A stretch of 64,000 nucleotides of DNA from Globodera rostochiensis. Its lineage: Eukaryota; Nematoda; Chromadorea; Rhabditida; Heteroderidae. Of this stretch, positions 35,972-45,822 are shown one piece after another (the stretch's first letter is position 1; each line of letters opens with the position of its first letter). Under the pieces are notes generated by a model. The model was not told the DNA's origin. It ran no database searches and saw only the letters and a list, made by a program, of their open reading frames with translations. A program made the position numbers and the translations under genes. The stretch covers positions 3,710,056 to 3,774,055 of the forward strand of contig JAEVLN010000006.1 in assembly GCA_018350325.1 (NCBI GenBank), in the 5' to 3' direction.

Positions 35972-36971
35972 TCAGTGAGAAATGTCCTCAATGTTTTTCT
36001 TGACGCTTTGCAAATTTTTTCGAATTATTTTTTGCTTGACAGCGTTTGTGACGGCACGAATGCCGTTGACTGCATCAATTGGAAGCGAAATGGCGCAACC
36101 GACTGCCAATGTTGCCAACGAAATTGGTAGACAAAAAACGCAATTATAAACTAAAAATTAATAAAAATATTTAAAATCAAAATCACAAATTTGCTTATTT
36201 AAAACCCGTTGTATTTAGTACAAATTGTATGGTTAATGTTTCTTCTTACCACTCAAAAAGCAATCACAAAGACAACAGTTTGTGCTGGGTGTGGATTCGT
36301 CCAAGCACACAGTGCAACAACATGCTGCAGCTTTATAAGCTTTTTCAGTGGCAGCACATGACTTTGGCATTTCTGCAGCCTTATCCTTTGCATGGGAAAG
36401 CTGCTTTCCCAAATCTTTAAAAATAGTGGAAATTAGAAAAAGGACTTGAAGACCGACCGATCGAGAATCTCGTAAAATCTCGAATCTCGAAAAATATCGT
36501 ATCTCGGAGATTTCGAAAAAATTTGTTGGATCGAGATAGTCCCGGTCCCTGCGTGACCAAAAACCGAGATCGGTACTTCACTTTAAAAAACCAAGAACCC
36601 GGTCCCGTGCTACCCCATTTTAATCCAGTATTTAACATCCAATTTTCAGGACCTTTTGTCCGTTTTTTCTTAGTTTTTCCACTAAAAAAAAATCACATCT
36701 CAAAGATCTCGAAAAAATTTGTTCGATCGAGATTTCGATCAAGAATCTCGATCGGTCCTTTCTCTAGTGGAAATAAAAGCATAAAATATTTGGATGCCAA
36801 AATATTAAAACTGAAATTTAATGTTTACCTTCCTTTTTGTAATAATACATTTGGAAATGTTCTACATATTCTTTTTGCTTTTCAGGTGTTGCCAAAATTC
36901 GCATTATTTCCAAATTCTGATAAGCCTCACGAATAAGTTCCAACACCGATTCGTCGACATCTTCCGCAATT
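35972..36971 (-). CDS. Cys-rich protein, 5' end not found
   Basis: Three minus-strand exons join in phase: 36971-36829, 36414-36250 and 36150-35972. They encode a helical start (EDVDESVLELIREAYQNLE), a region with AAACCCTVCLDES and NCCLCDCFLS, then a hydrophobic segment LPISLATLAVGCAISLPI and a basic tail ending NIEDISH. The Cys cluster then membrane-like segment suggests a metal-binding or palmitoylated small membrane protein. No ATG or 5' exon was seen upstream; a MITE sits at 37301-37841, so the gene may be truncated or the first exon may be further away. Plus-strand frames over these exons are shadows. Family unknown. Confidence 0.6.
36450..36770. repeat. GATCGAGAAT-type inverted repeat in intron
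   Basis: Ends ACCGATCGAGAATCTCG and GAATCTCGATCGGTC face each other. It is a sister of 12770-12955. It occupies intron 1 of the Cys-rich gene. Confidence 0.6.
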
Positions 36972-37300
36972 CTAAATTTTTAAAGCGTTGCCAAGTTCGA
37001 GAAGCCTAACGAACTTAATAGATTTTTAAAATCTTAGATGTAGATCTTAAAAATATTCAGGTTCGTGATCAGCACCCTTAAAAACCCCATATATGATCCC
37101 AGCGGCCTTTTGTTGCCTTTTTAAAAAAAATTGAATCTGCGGGCGCATAACCGAAAAGTACCAAAATTTAAGTACCAAAAAAATAAGTACCGAACTTTGT
37201 CTGAAGTTCGAGTCCCCAGGGGTGAAATTCCTTTTTATTCTTTTTATTGGATGCCTTAGTGATGTGATGGTGAGTGATGTGGGTTACCTAGGGTTCAAAC

Positions 37301-37841
37301 TCGGGTAGGTCCCGGGGGGGGGGGGATCCCCGGTCAAACCGGGGACGGGAATACCGGGGACGGACAAACCGGGGATCACCGTTTTCGGGGATGAGCAAAC
37401 CGGGGAACGGGGATCCCCGTACGGGGATGGGCAAAATCCATTTTTAGGGGTGCATTTTTTGAAAAAATGCAATTTTTTGGGGGACTTTTTTTTAAAATCG
37501 AAATCTCTTCAAATTAAAGTGCACCCCTAAGAAAAGGCTTTTCTTATAGCAAATATACACTACAAAGATTTAATTTTTTGCTGAGGAGAGAGAGCCCGAC
37601 GGTGCCGACAGGCGCCATCGGGAAAAATTTTTGGATTTTGGTTAAGAAATTTCACCAAAATTTTGGCAAAATTAAGAATGGTGCATTTTCATCCCCGCCC
37701 CCCCCCCGGGATGAGGACCGGGGATCCCCGTTTTCGGGGATGGACAAACCGGGGAACGGGGACGGGGACGGGGATGAGAATAGCCGGGGATCCCCGGTTT
37801 TCCCCGTCCCCGTTCCCCCCCCCCCCCCGGGACCTACCCTA
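37301..37841. mobile_element. hAT-like GC-rich MITE with exact 8-bp TSD
   Basis: 541 bp with ends TCGGGTAGGTCCCGGGG and CCCCGGGACCTACCCTA. Identical GTTCAAAC flanks are at 37293-37300 and 37842-37849. The body alternates GGGGATCCCCG-like palindromes with an AT-rich core, and would fold strongly. Confidence 0.9.
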
Positions 37842-37849
37842 GTTCAAAC

Positions 37850-38242
37850 CCCGACTGTGTAAATAGTTTTTTGTGTCTTTCAATTAACTTGTGGCAAAGA
37901 AATAATTTCTAAAATTTTTTAAAAAATAATTTAGATTTTTAAAATATTGAAGGTAATCTAGTATTTCAATTTTTTTGACGTTTAGTTACTAGCAAATTAA
38001 TTAGGGTAGAGAAAGTCCCGTCCCGACCGGGACGAGGACCTGAAAACTCCGGGAAGTCCCGTCCCGTCACGGTCCAGTTCCACTAGTAAAGATTTCCGAA
38101 ATAAATGAGTTTTGTTAAAAAATTACTCTAAAAATTTTGATACCGAAAACCGAAAAAGTACTGACAATTTTTTTCAGTACAGGTACTTTACAGAAAAATG
38201 TCGACCGACCCTTCTGGCCGGTCTCTATTCTTTATTTTAAAA
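37850..38242. other. gene-free stretch
   Basis: AT-rich with a short GTCCCGTCCCGACCGGGAC repeat near 38014-38080. No gene. Confidence 0.4.
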
Positions 38243-39001
38243 TTACTTTTTGCAAAGCTTTGAACAAATGGATTTGTCGAATTTAGCAATTTCTTTTTTG
38301 TTTTTTGCTTTATCTTTTTCAATTTCCATAGCCCTCATTAAACGCCCATCAGTTTTATAAGCGTCCAAAGATTTAAGAAATTCTGCCAATCGGTCCACGG
38401 AGGCATCCCAATAGGCGCTAATTGTGTCAAACAATTTCGACACGTCTTCACGTGTTATCTGAATGAATTGAAATTTTAATATTTTTGTGAATTTTTGAAT
38501 TTTGAATTGTACCGTTTTAGAATTGCTTAATTTGTCGAGCATCTTCATTCTTTCTTCCATTAGCTCATTTGCTTGTGGAATTTCTTCAATTTGATTGCAG
38601 CGATTGGCGTTGTGTTTATCAATAGCGCTTAACGACGTTTTCAGCCACTTTAGCGTTTCTTTACTTATTGGTTGATTAACAGCCTCATATTCAATGATTT
38701 TGTTTGTATGATGATCAAAATGCTTTTCTGATGGCTGAACATTTCCGATTCCACTAATTGGTTGATTAGAATCCTTGCCAATTTCACTCATTGGCAGACC
38801 AGAAGAGTCTGTTGGATCAGTGCCATTTTGTCGATTGGATTGTTGATTTTCATTAAAAAGTTGTTGTTGAATGTTGCTGATTTCAATGATCTCCCTTAAT
38901 TGTTGCTGATACTGTTGATCTTCGCTTATCGATTGATCAGTATCGACGCCGATTGTTGCAGCGATCAGATGTGCTGTGATTAATAGAAATAAATGGAGCA
39001 T
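38243..39001 (-). CDS. secreted Gln-rich protein, full-length paralogue
   Basis: Minus strand, exons 39001-38513 and 38458-38243, phase 0, giving 234 aa. The leader MLHLFLLITAHLIAA is identical to the left-edge gene. A Gln/Asn-rich part with the single repeat unit (NGTDPTDSSGLPMSEIGKD) follows, then a helical domain with NRC near its start and a C-terminal KFDKSICSKLCKK. The 54-nt intron is a multiple of three and has no stop, so unspliced mRNA would add 18 residues. The gene is head-to-head with the RING gene at 39364. It is probably secreted; no known domain was found. Confidence 0.75.
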   Translation of the reverse strand: MLHLFLLITAHLIAATIGVDTDQSISEDQQYQQQLREIIEISNIQQQLFNENQQSNRQNGTDPTDSSGLPMSEIGKDSNQPISGIGNVQPSEKHFDHHTNKIIEYEAVNQPISKETLKWLKTSLSAIDKHNANRCNQIEEIPQANELMEERMKMLDKLSNSKTVQFKIQKFTKILKFQFIQITREDVSKLFDTISAYWDASVDRLAEFLKSLDAYKTDGRLMRAMEIEKDKAKNKKEIAKFDKSICSKLCKK

Positions 39002-39363
39002 TGAGAATTTTATGGATTTGGATAAAATAGTGTTAATACAATAATGCAAATAACCCTCCTTATAAACGCGACAAATCAATTAAAATGCCTTTGCCATGGG
39101 GTATGTGGCTATCGAGGCCACCAACGGGCTGTTGCAATGCTGGCATTATAGCTGAAATTTATATGTTTTGACATATTAAATCATGTAAATTTACTTTTTA
39201 TTGATTTGCACATCCGTCAACTGTTCATAATGTCATTCATTGACGTTGGAGCTTTTAATTTATTTAAAATGTTTAATTTCATATTTTTATGGGTTGTATT
39301 TAAGCATTCATTACCTTTAATTTTTATTAATATTAATATATGTAGGTAAATCTATATTTTAAG
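39002..39363. promoter_or_regulatory. shared bidirectional promoter region
   Basis: A 362-bp spacer between two divergent secreted-protein genes. The part at 39205-39255 (gcacatccgtcaact, tgacgttgg) is conserved with 8440-8500 upstream of the other RING gene, marking it as a likely regulatory block. Confidence 0.45.
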
Positions 39364-40116
39364 ATGATGAATGGCAAAAACATCTTTGGATTTTGTATGT
39401 TTATTGTGCTTGTTGAGCAATATCTTTGTAGGTGCTTTTATTTTAATTATTTAATAAAAATACTTATTTTAAACTCTAAAGGTTTTCCAAAGGAAAAACT
39501 GGTTGAGCACGAGGCTCCATTATGTCCAATTTGTCTCTCAACAATTAAGACCGATGAACACCCTCAAGCAGTACACCCTCAAGCAGTAACAAATAACACC
39601 GATGAACACCCTCAAGCAGAAACAATTAATATCGACGAACACCCTCAAGCAGAAACAATTAATATCGACGAACACCCTCAAGCAGAAACAATTAATACCG
39701 ATGAACACCCTCAAGCATTGCCATGCGCTGTTTGATTTTGTTAAAGCTAACAAAAGCATTTTTAAACATTTAATTTAGCACGTTTTCCATCAGAAATGCA
39801 TAAATTCATGGTATGAAAGTGCATTTAAATAAAATAATTGTAACATTAATTATGAGCATCATTATTATGCAGGCTTAAACAGCATAACACGTGTCCAATG
39901 TGCCGCCGAACTGTCACTGTCATCTCCGCCGCACTTTTGCCGCCTGAAAATTTGAACAGAAATGTGTCAAATGTGCCATGGCATGGATCAGCAGTATGGC
40001 GAAGTTCACGTACAATCAATCTTCTGAATGGGCAACTCGAAATTTTGCACTCAAGCGATGATTTTCTGATGAGCCCACGTAACAGAATTCGTCCGGATAA
40101 TCAACGCAATTTTTAA
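39364..40116 (+). CDS. secreted RING-H2 protein with shorter repeat loop
   Basis: Exons 39364-39427, 39482-39729, 39779-39810 and 39873-40116 join in phase, 195 aa. Signal peptide residues 1-21. RING-H2 ligands C36, C39, C103, H105, H108, C111, C122 and C125 are complete. Loop 1 between C39 and C103 is 63 residues of DEHPQAV/HPQAV/ETIN repeats, half the length of the paralogue at 8661. The C-terminal tail after the RING (PPENLNRNVSNVPWHG) is conserved, then diverges. Exon 3 is 32 nt, as in the paralogue and the TM-RING genes. Effector-like secreted E3 candidate. Confidence 0.85.
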
Positions 40117-40738
40117 ACAATAATACCGTATTGCCTGTAATAGAGCCCCATGGGGCTCTATTGTTCAACCTATTTTTTCAGAAAAAATTAACAAAGTTTG
40201 CAATTTTTGCACAAATTTTAAGCAAAATTTGTACAATTTTAGTCTTTTTTTCTGACAAAATCAATGTTAGAATAGAATTTTATTATTTAACAACAAAATA
40301 TTCGATATCTATAAGAGTTATCCAACAATTTTTCTGGTAAATGGGAACCCCCCGGTAAAAAATAGAAATTTATTAGTCTTCAACAATTTTTTGAAAATTC
40401 CCCATATTTTGCTCAGCAAATCGGACGAATTTTAAAAAAATGCAGAATTCAGCTTAAAGTTTAAGATTTCAAATGAAAATAAAGTTTAAAAAATTAAAAC
40501 ATTTTTTACTTGGGATGTTTTCTCCATTAAAAAAAAAATTCAATAAAACCAAGCTCTAGTTATATACTAAAGATCCCGCCAAATAAAAGCACACTGTTTT
40601 TGAATTTGGAATTTTGGTACCAAAAATGAACATTTTTTGATTCCTCAAAAAAAAAGTTATAATTTTAGAATTTGTTATTATAAGTTTTTATAATTCGGTT
40701 ATTATATTCTTCTCTTTATTGTTATCCATCTTTTCAAT
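40117..40738. other. gene-free stretch
   Basis: AT-rich; 40123-40165 has a TACCGTATT one-sided remnant of the palindromic element at 10350. No gene. Confidence 0.4.
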
Positions 40739-41165
40739 TAGAGCCCGACGGGAATGGGATCCCGCGGGAAAAATATGGAATTCCCGGTCCCGCTAATGTT
40801 GAAAATTTACGTCTTTTTTCCAAAATTTTTAAAATAAAACATTTTGAATGATTTTTTTAAAGCAAATGGGTTTTAAATAGCCTACTATTTTCTTTACGCA
40901 ATCTCTTAATAAATTGAGTCAAAAATTGAAACTTTCTGACCCCCCCCCCCCCCCCCTCCGTTCAAGAAATAAAGCAGCATTATCAAAAAAACCGGGATTC
41001 CTACCCAATTAAAAACATTTCAGAATTTACCGCAAAGTGCGTACCAAAAAAATCAAATCAGAAAAATTCATGCTTTTAAAATTTCAAAATTTTCCCATTC
41101 CGAGGGATTTTCGCGAACGACGGGATTGAAATTCGCGTTCCCGGTTTTTATCTTATCGGGCTCAA
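40739..41165. mobile_element. hAT-like MITE, TAGAGCCCGACGGG family
   Basis: 427 bp, ends TAGAGCCCGACGGGAA and ATCGGGCTCAA. Flanks TTTTCAAT (40731-40738) and CTTTCAAT (41166-41173) match 7 of 8. A shorter relative is at 55309-55449. A C18-type homopolymer lies near 40941-40957. Confidence 0.8.
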
Positions 41166-41338
41166 CTTTCAATGTTGAAAATGGGGATACGTACAAAAAC
41201 AGTCTCCAAGGTCATTCATTACCATATAAAAAAAGCAAAAACTTCTATCTAGGGTGACCATCAATTTATTGCCAAAAAGGAACAAACAATTTTAACAATT
41301 CAATTCAATTCAATTCAATCCAATCCAATCACTTTACA

Positions 41339-43955
41339 TTATTGGTAATTGAACGCTGTCATCGCCTTCGTGAATTTGCCGGACTTGTCCAACGCGCTCC
41401 ACTGGTAGTGATTCCAGCCGGGCGTCGCCTGTGGCTCCCAGTAGAACACGCCGATGCCATTGCTGCCCAATGCCCTCACGCGTTTCAGCATGTCCTGCAA
41501 CATTGACTTGCAGGTACCGGACTCGTTCCATGGCATGCCGATTTCGGCCACCATCACCTTCTTGCCGTACCTGCACGAGCTTTTTTTTTATATACATATA
41601 CATTTTTTAATAACAAAAATTGGTTAATTTTCAAAAAGAATTATATGCTCTATTTTTGAAGATTTTTGTGTAATTTATAAACTTATTTTTAGCCCATCAA
41701 AAATTGCTTGTTGTTGATCACTAAAGTCTTTAGTTGAGAAAATTTTGTTGGCTTATCCTGCGATAAAACAGAATTTCCCGATCAAATCACATTTCTGATC
41801 AACTAACTGCCTGTCAATTGACATATATATGGTATGGCACCAACCGAGTGATCATTGTGCGCAACGTTGTTGCAGCCTGCGCGTTTAGTGTCTTCCAATT
41901 TGCGGATGTCGGATAATGGGAAATGCCAATGACGTCCCAACTCGCACCGGCCTTCTTCACTCCGTCAAAGAACCACGTGAAATCGGCAGTTTTGTAGCCG
42001 TTGGCCAAATGTAAAATCACCTAAAATGCAATTTTTTGGATAAAATTGATCAAAAACATTAAATAAAGATATTTTTATTGCAGCTTAAATTAGGTAGCTT
42101 AATTGAAAAAGTCATGCGCAAAATTAAGCATAGAAAGGGTTAATTCCCGGGTAAAATTGGCTTTTTTCAATTATCGCGGAATCGAAAATGTCCAGAGATA
42201 CACTCGGTCTCGAAATTAAAAGCTTGAGCGTTTAATGTTCATAAATTCCACGCAAAAAAAATTGATCAAAAAAATTATAACAGATTATTTATTACCGGAG
42301 CATTTGGGTACACCGCTTTGGATGCCTTGTAGCCACTATTGATCAGACTCGCTAGGTTTGCAAAATTCGGGGTTTTCCCATTTGGCCAAAGCATGCCACC
42401 GTTGATCTCATTGCCGACCTGGACAGAAAAAAAACAATTTTGTTTTTTAACAAAATTCCCGGGAACCTGAACCCATGTGACGCGGATGCCGTTGCTCTTC
42501 AGGTAGTTCAAAATGCCGTAGGTGTGCGCGTACACGTCCGTGACGAGTTGTGACAGCGAATGGCTTGACCATGCGGACGGCACCGTCTGCTGGCCCGGGT
42601 CTGCCCACGAGTCGCTGTAGTGGAAGTCGATCATGATGGCCATGCCTTGGGCCATCGCCCGTTTGGCCTTGTGCAACGTGTCCGCCCCGCCATTCCATCC
42701 GCCGGACGGGTTCACCTGAGAACCAAAACTCGATTAAAACAATTTTTTTTCTTGTTCTTCAAAAAATACTTTTTTTGGAATATTTTATTTTGGGGGGGTT
42801 TTTGCACATATTTATACTATATGTACTAGGGATGTAACCGAATGCCGGATTTCTGGACATTCTCGGTTTCGGGTTTCGAACCGAGAAAAGTATTGGGGTT
42901 TTCATCATGCAGGGAATCGGTATCCCGGATCCAGGCCTTCTTTTTTGGAATCCGGTAACATTCCTGATATGTAAGTACTAGAGTTGGCCGGGATCGGGAT
43001 CCCGATCGGGCGGGATTATCCCGGTTTTTGGAATCCCGAGTTTTAAAAGGTCGTAATCCCGATCCCGGTTTTAAAAGGTCGTAATCCCGATCCCGGTTTT
43101 AAAAGGTCGTTATCCCAATCCCGGTTTTAAAAGGTCGTAATCCCGATCCCGGTTTTAAAAGGTCGTAATCCCGATCCCGGTTTTAAAAGGTCGTAATCCC
43201 GTTCGCGGTTTTAAAAGGTCGTAATCCCGATCGCGGTTTTAAAAGGTCGTAATCCCGATCGCGGTTTTAAAAGGTCGTAATCCCGATCGCGGTTTTAAAA
43301 GGTCGTAATCCCGATCGCGGTTTTAAAAGGTCGTAATCCCGATCGCGGTTTTACAAGGTCGTAATCCCGATCGCGGTTTTAAAAGGTCGTAATCCCGATT
43401 CCGGTTTTAAAAGGTCGTAATCCCGATCCCGGTTTTAAAAGGTCGTAATCCCGATCGCGGTTTTACAAGGTCGCAATCCCGATCCCGGTTTTAAAAGGTC
43501 GTAATCCCGATCCCGGTTTTAAAAGGTCGTAATCCCGATCGCGGTTTTAAAAGGTCGCAATCCCGATCCCGGTTTTAAAAGGTCGTTATCCCAATCCCGG
43601 TTTTAAAAAGTCGTAATCCCGATCCCGGTTTTAAAAGGTCGTTATCCCAATCCCGGTTTTAAAAAGTCGTAATTCCGATCCCGATGGCCAACTCTAGTAA
43701 GTACCAATATTTTGGCGATCCCGATTGTTTATGAGAGAAAAAAATGTTCATGGCGCTCACCCAAACGCGCAATCGCACCGCGTTGATGCCAAACGACTTC
43801 AGAAGCACAAATGGGTCAGTTTTGGTGCCGGCACTGTTGTAAAATGATTGGCCACTGCTTTCCTGTTGGGAGACCCAGCTGACATCGGCACCTTTGTACA
43901 GTGCCTCCACCAGTGAACAGAAAAGGCATAAAAGTGTGAAGTTCAAAAAATGCAT
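41339..43955 (-). CDS. GH53 arabinogalactan endo-beta-1,4-galactosidase
   Basis: Five minus-strand exons in phase: 43955-43761, 42715-42467, 42418-42296, 42020-41845 and 41570-41339 (324 aa). A signal peptide (residues 1-18) precedes the barrel YKGADVSWVSQQES. The catalytic acid/base is E152 in VGNEINGG and the nucleophile E257 in VMVAEIGMPW; IDFHYSDSWADPGQQ and GISHYP are further family landmarks. It should cleave beta-1,4-galactan side chains of pectin in plant walls during invasion. GC content is clearly above the surroundings in the exons. GH53 genes in cyst nematodes are considered to be gained from bacteria; the eukaryotic introns show domestication. Intron 1 hosts a MITE with a minisatellite. 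No defect was seen. Confidence 0.95.
42979..43696. mobile_element. hAT-like MITE carrying a minisatellite, in GH53 intron 1
   Basis: 718 bp, ends TAGAGTTGGCC and GGCCAACTCTA, flanked by identical GTAAGTAC (42971-42978 and 43697-43704). Nearly the whole body is the 28-bp tandem repeat described separately. Confidence 0.93.
43035..43680. repeat. 28-bp minisatellite, about 23 copies
   Basis: Unit GGTTTTAAAAGGTCGTAATC followed by CCGATCCC, with variants CCGATCGC, CCAATCCC and TTACAAGG. Array arose by expansion inside the MITE. The unit has no palindrome-plus-spacer structure of a CRISPR. Confidence 0.93.
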
Positions 43956-44914
43956 GAATAAAATTTATTTAAATATTGTTTTATTTTTTGAATGATTTAA
44001 AATGGTTAAATGCCCACTGATTATATAGACACCAATGCGTACAGCTCCAAACCAAATCAAGTTTTGGCTTCTGTGTTGACGAAGCTGCTTTTGCGATTTT
44101 AATTTTTGTTTATTCAACTTTGATTTAATTGAATGAAACTTTAACCTTTCTGTCTGTCCTATTAAATAATTTCCCGCTCTTTGGCTGCCTCATTTAAATT
44201 TAAAAAAATTTTTGTTTTGGGTCCTAAGTGATAAAGCTGCCTTTTTTGTCTCAATAATATTGCTCATGTCCGAAGCTGCATATTCCAATGTTTATACAGC
44301 TTGAAATTGTGCGCTGATCTTTAAAATATGCATTTTCAAGGTCCGTCGTGTCTTGGTAACTTTATTATTAGGGATTTATATGATTTACATTTTTTTCCTA
44401 AGCTGTCCTTGCTCAGAAAAGCACGAAAATCATGTTTTAAAATCACAGCGATTGTTTTTCATCGAGTTTATAAAAACATATTTTACATATTTTGAGGGTT
44501 AGCACATAAACTGTTCATATTTCGGCACTTTTCAAAAAAAAAATTCTTTAAGAAAAATGCATAAAAAGCAAAAAAATGTTTTTTAATATAAAAGCTTTAT
44601 TAATTTTTTCTATTTTTTCTTCAGATTCTTTTGAGTTTTCAGCGGTAAAAATTGACTTTTTCAAATTTTCACCTAAAAATGGTCATTTTTCGAGACACCA
44701 AAAATCTGCATTTTAGAACTTAAGAACCTCTGTTTTAGGTGTTTTTGGCATTTTTGGAAAAACTCATTTGTTAAAAATGAAAAATCCACCCCTAACAGGG
44801 TTGATCCGGGAAAATTTTGAATTTTTGACAGAATTTGTTAAGAAAACTGGTCCAAAACAGCAGAATTTTGCCTAATTTTTCGTTAAGAGGAGGGGCTGAA
44901 CGGGACCGGGAAAA
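43956..44914. other. GH53 upstream region and repeats
   Basis: About 1 kb with no exon. Holds the GH53 promoter and degenerate fragments of the tagggatttatatg-type repeat near 44365 and 44380-44790. Confidence 0.4.
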
Positions 44915-45300
44915 ATGCCACAATTTTGGAGCCGCTTGCCTATTTTGTCCCTATATGAGTTGAGCTCCCTGCAGTGCGCTATTGTTTTAGTGGAATTTTT
45001 TACAATAAAAATTGTGGGCTTCTGCTTCTTCCATTACCCGAGCTCTTTTTATGTGCCACCTTTCTGCTCTCACCATAAGCTTGGCCATTATCGATCAGTC
45101 AATAAAATATTTTATGCCCTATTATGTAAAATTTATTGCATAAAATGGCAATAAAATTCAAAATCAATAAATGTACAATCAAAAAATTCTATTCTTTTTT
45201 ATAACTTATGGTTTTTATTTGGTGTTAAATATTTAGGATTGTACATGGTTCGGGGTCCGGCCAAGTACCGGCATCAGGAAATATTGGATGCCCGCATTTT
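44915..45300 (-). repeat. inverted fragment of the small-peptide-gene upstream block
   Basis: Matches, in reverse, 49650-50160 and 58790-59270. Shared words include gagttgagctccctgcag, cccgagctcctttt-type, and gtaccggcatcaggaaata. The coding part of the peptide gene is absent. Confidence 0.75.
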
Positions 45301-45327
45301 GGTTGGACTCAGCCCCACCGGTCCAAA

Positions 45328-45558
45328 GCTAACCAAATCAAACATTTTTGATACCATTCGAAAGCATGCAGCGCGTAGAAGCTTATAAAAGCAAAGCTAA
45401 AACGATTGGCCAAATCTGAAAAAAGTTAGAAAACGCTTTTTTGGCCACAATTGGCCATAACTTTTTTGAGATTTGACCAATCGCTTAGCTTTTGCCTTTG
45501 TTAGCTTCTACCCATTGCATGCTTTCGATTGATATCAAAAATATTTGATTTGGTTAGC
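45328..45558. repeat. 231-bp imperfect foldback repeat
   Basis: Outer arms GCTAACCAAATCAAA and TTTGATTTGGTTAGC, then arms through TTCGAAAGCATGC and GCATGCTTTCGA, and inner CAAAGCTAAAACGATTGG against CCAATCGCTTAGCTTTTG. The loop is near 45430-45455. Single-stranded RNA would form a long hairpin. Confidence 0.8.
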
Positions 45559-45742
45559 ATTGAAAGAAGTGATAACCAAAAAAGTTTTGAAAAGCGCCCC
45601 ATTTGCAGTTTTTACGAAACGACCGCCTGTTCTGACAAGCCTTCGCTTTTTTTGATTGATACAGAAAAAAGATGCAATTTAAAAAAATTGTCAAATTATA
45701 TAAATTATCATTAATTGATTTCCGCCCATCCAATTTAGCTCA

Positions 45743-45822
45743 CCTTTCAGAGCCGCTTTTCTATCGGCTGGCAATTGCGATTTATTCTTCTTTATTGTGT
45801 CGCCAATTTCTTCTAATTTAAA
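45743..45822 (-). CDS. orphan exon, SXP/RAL-2 (DUF148)-like
   Basis: On the minus strand TTAG is followed by an 80-nt open stretch coding EEIGDTIKKNKSQLPADRKAALKG-like text and a GTGAGC donor at 45742. The word LPADRKAALK resembles the helical SXP/RAL-2 domain of nematodes. No neighbouring exons were found, so it may be a fragment. Confidence 0.3.

Noticed and set aside
36229..36420. plus-strand Cys-containing exon after a possible leader at 35982
   Set aside because: The minus strand gives a better model: three exons with correct phases through the same DNA.
43035..43680. CRISPR-like regular repeats
   Set aside because: Units are directly adjacent with no unique spacers, sit inside a TIR-bounded element in an intron of a eukaryotic gene, and no cas genes are present.
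41339..43955. bacterial contamination
   Set aside because: The GH53 gene has four spliceosomal introns, a nematode-type intronic MITE and nematode neighbours on both sides.
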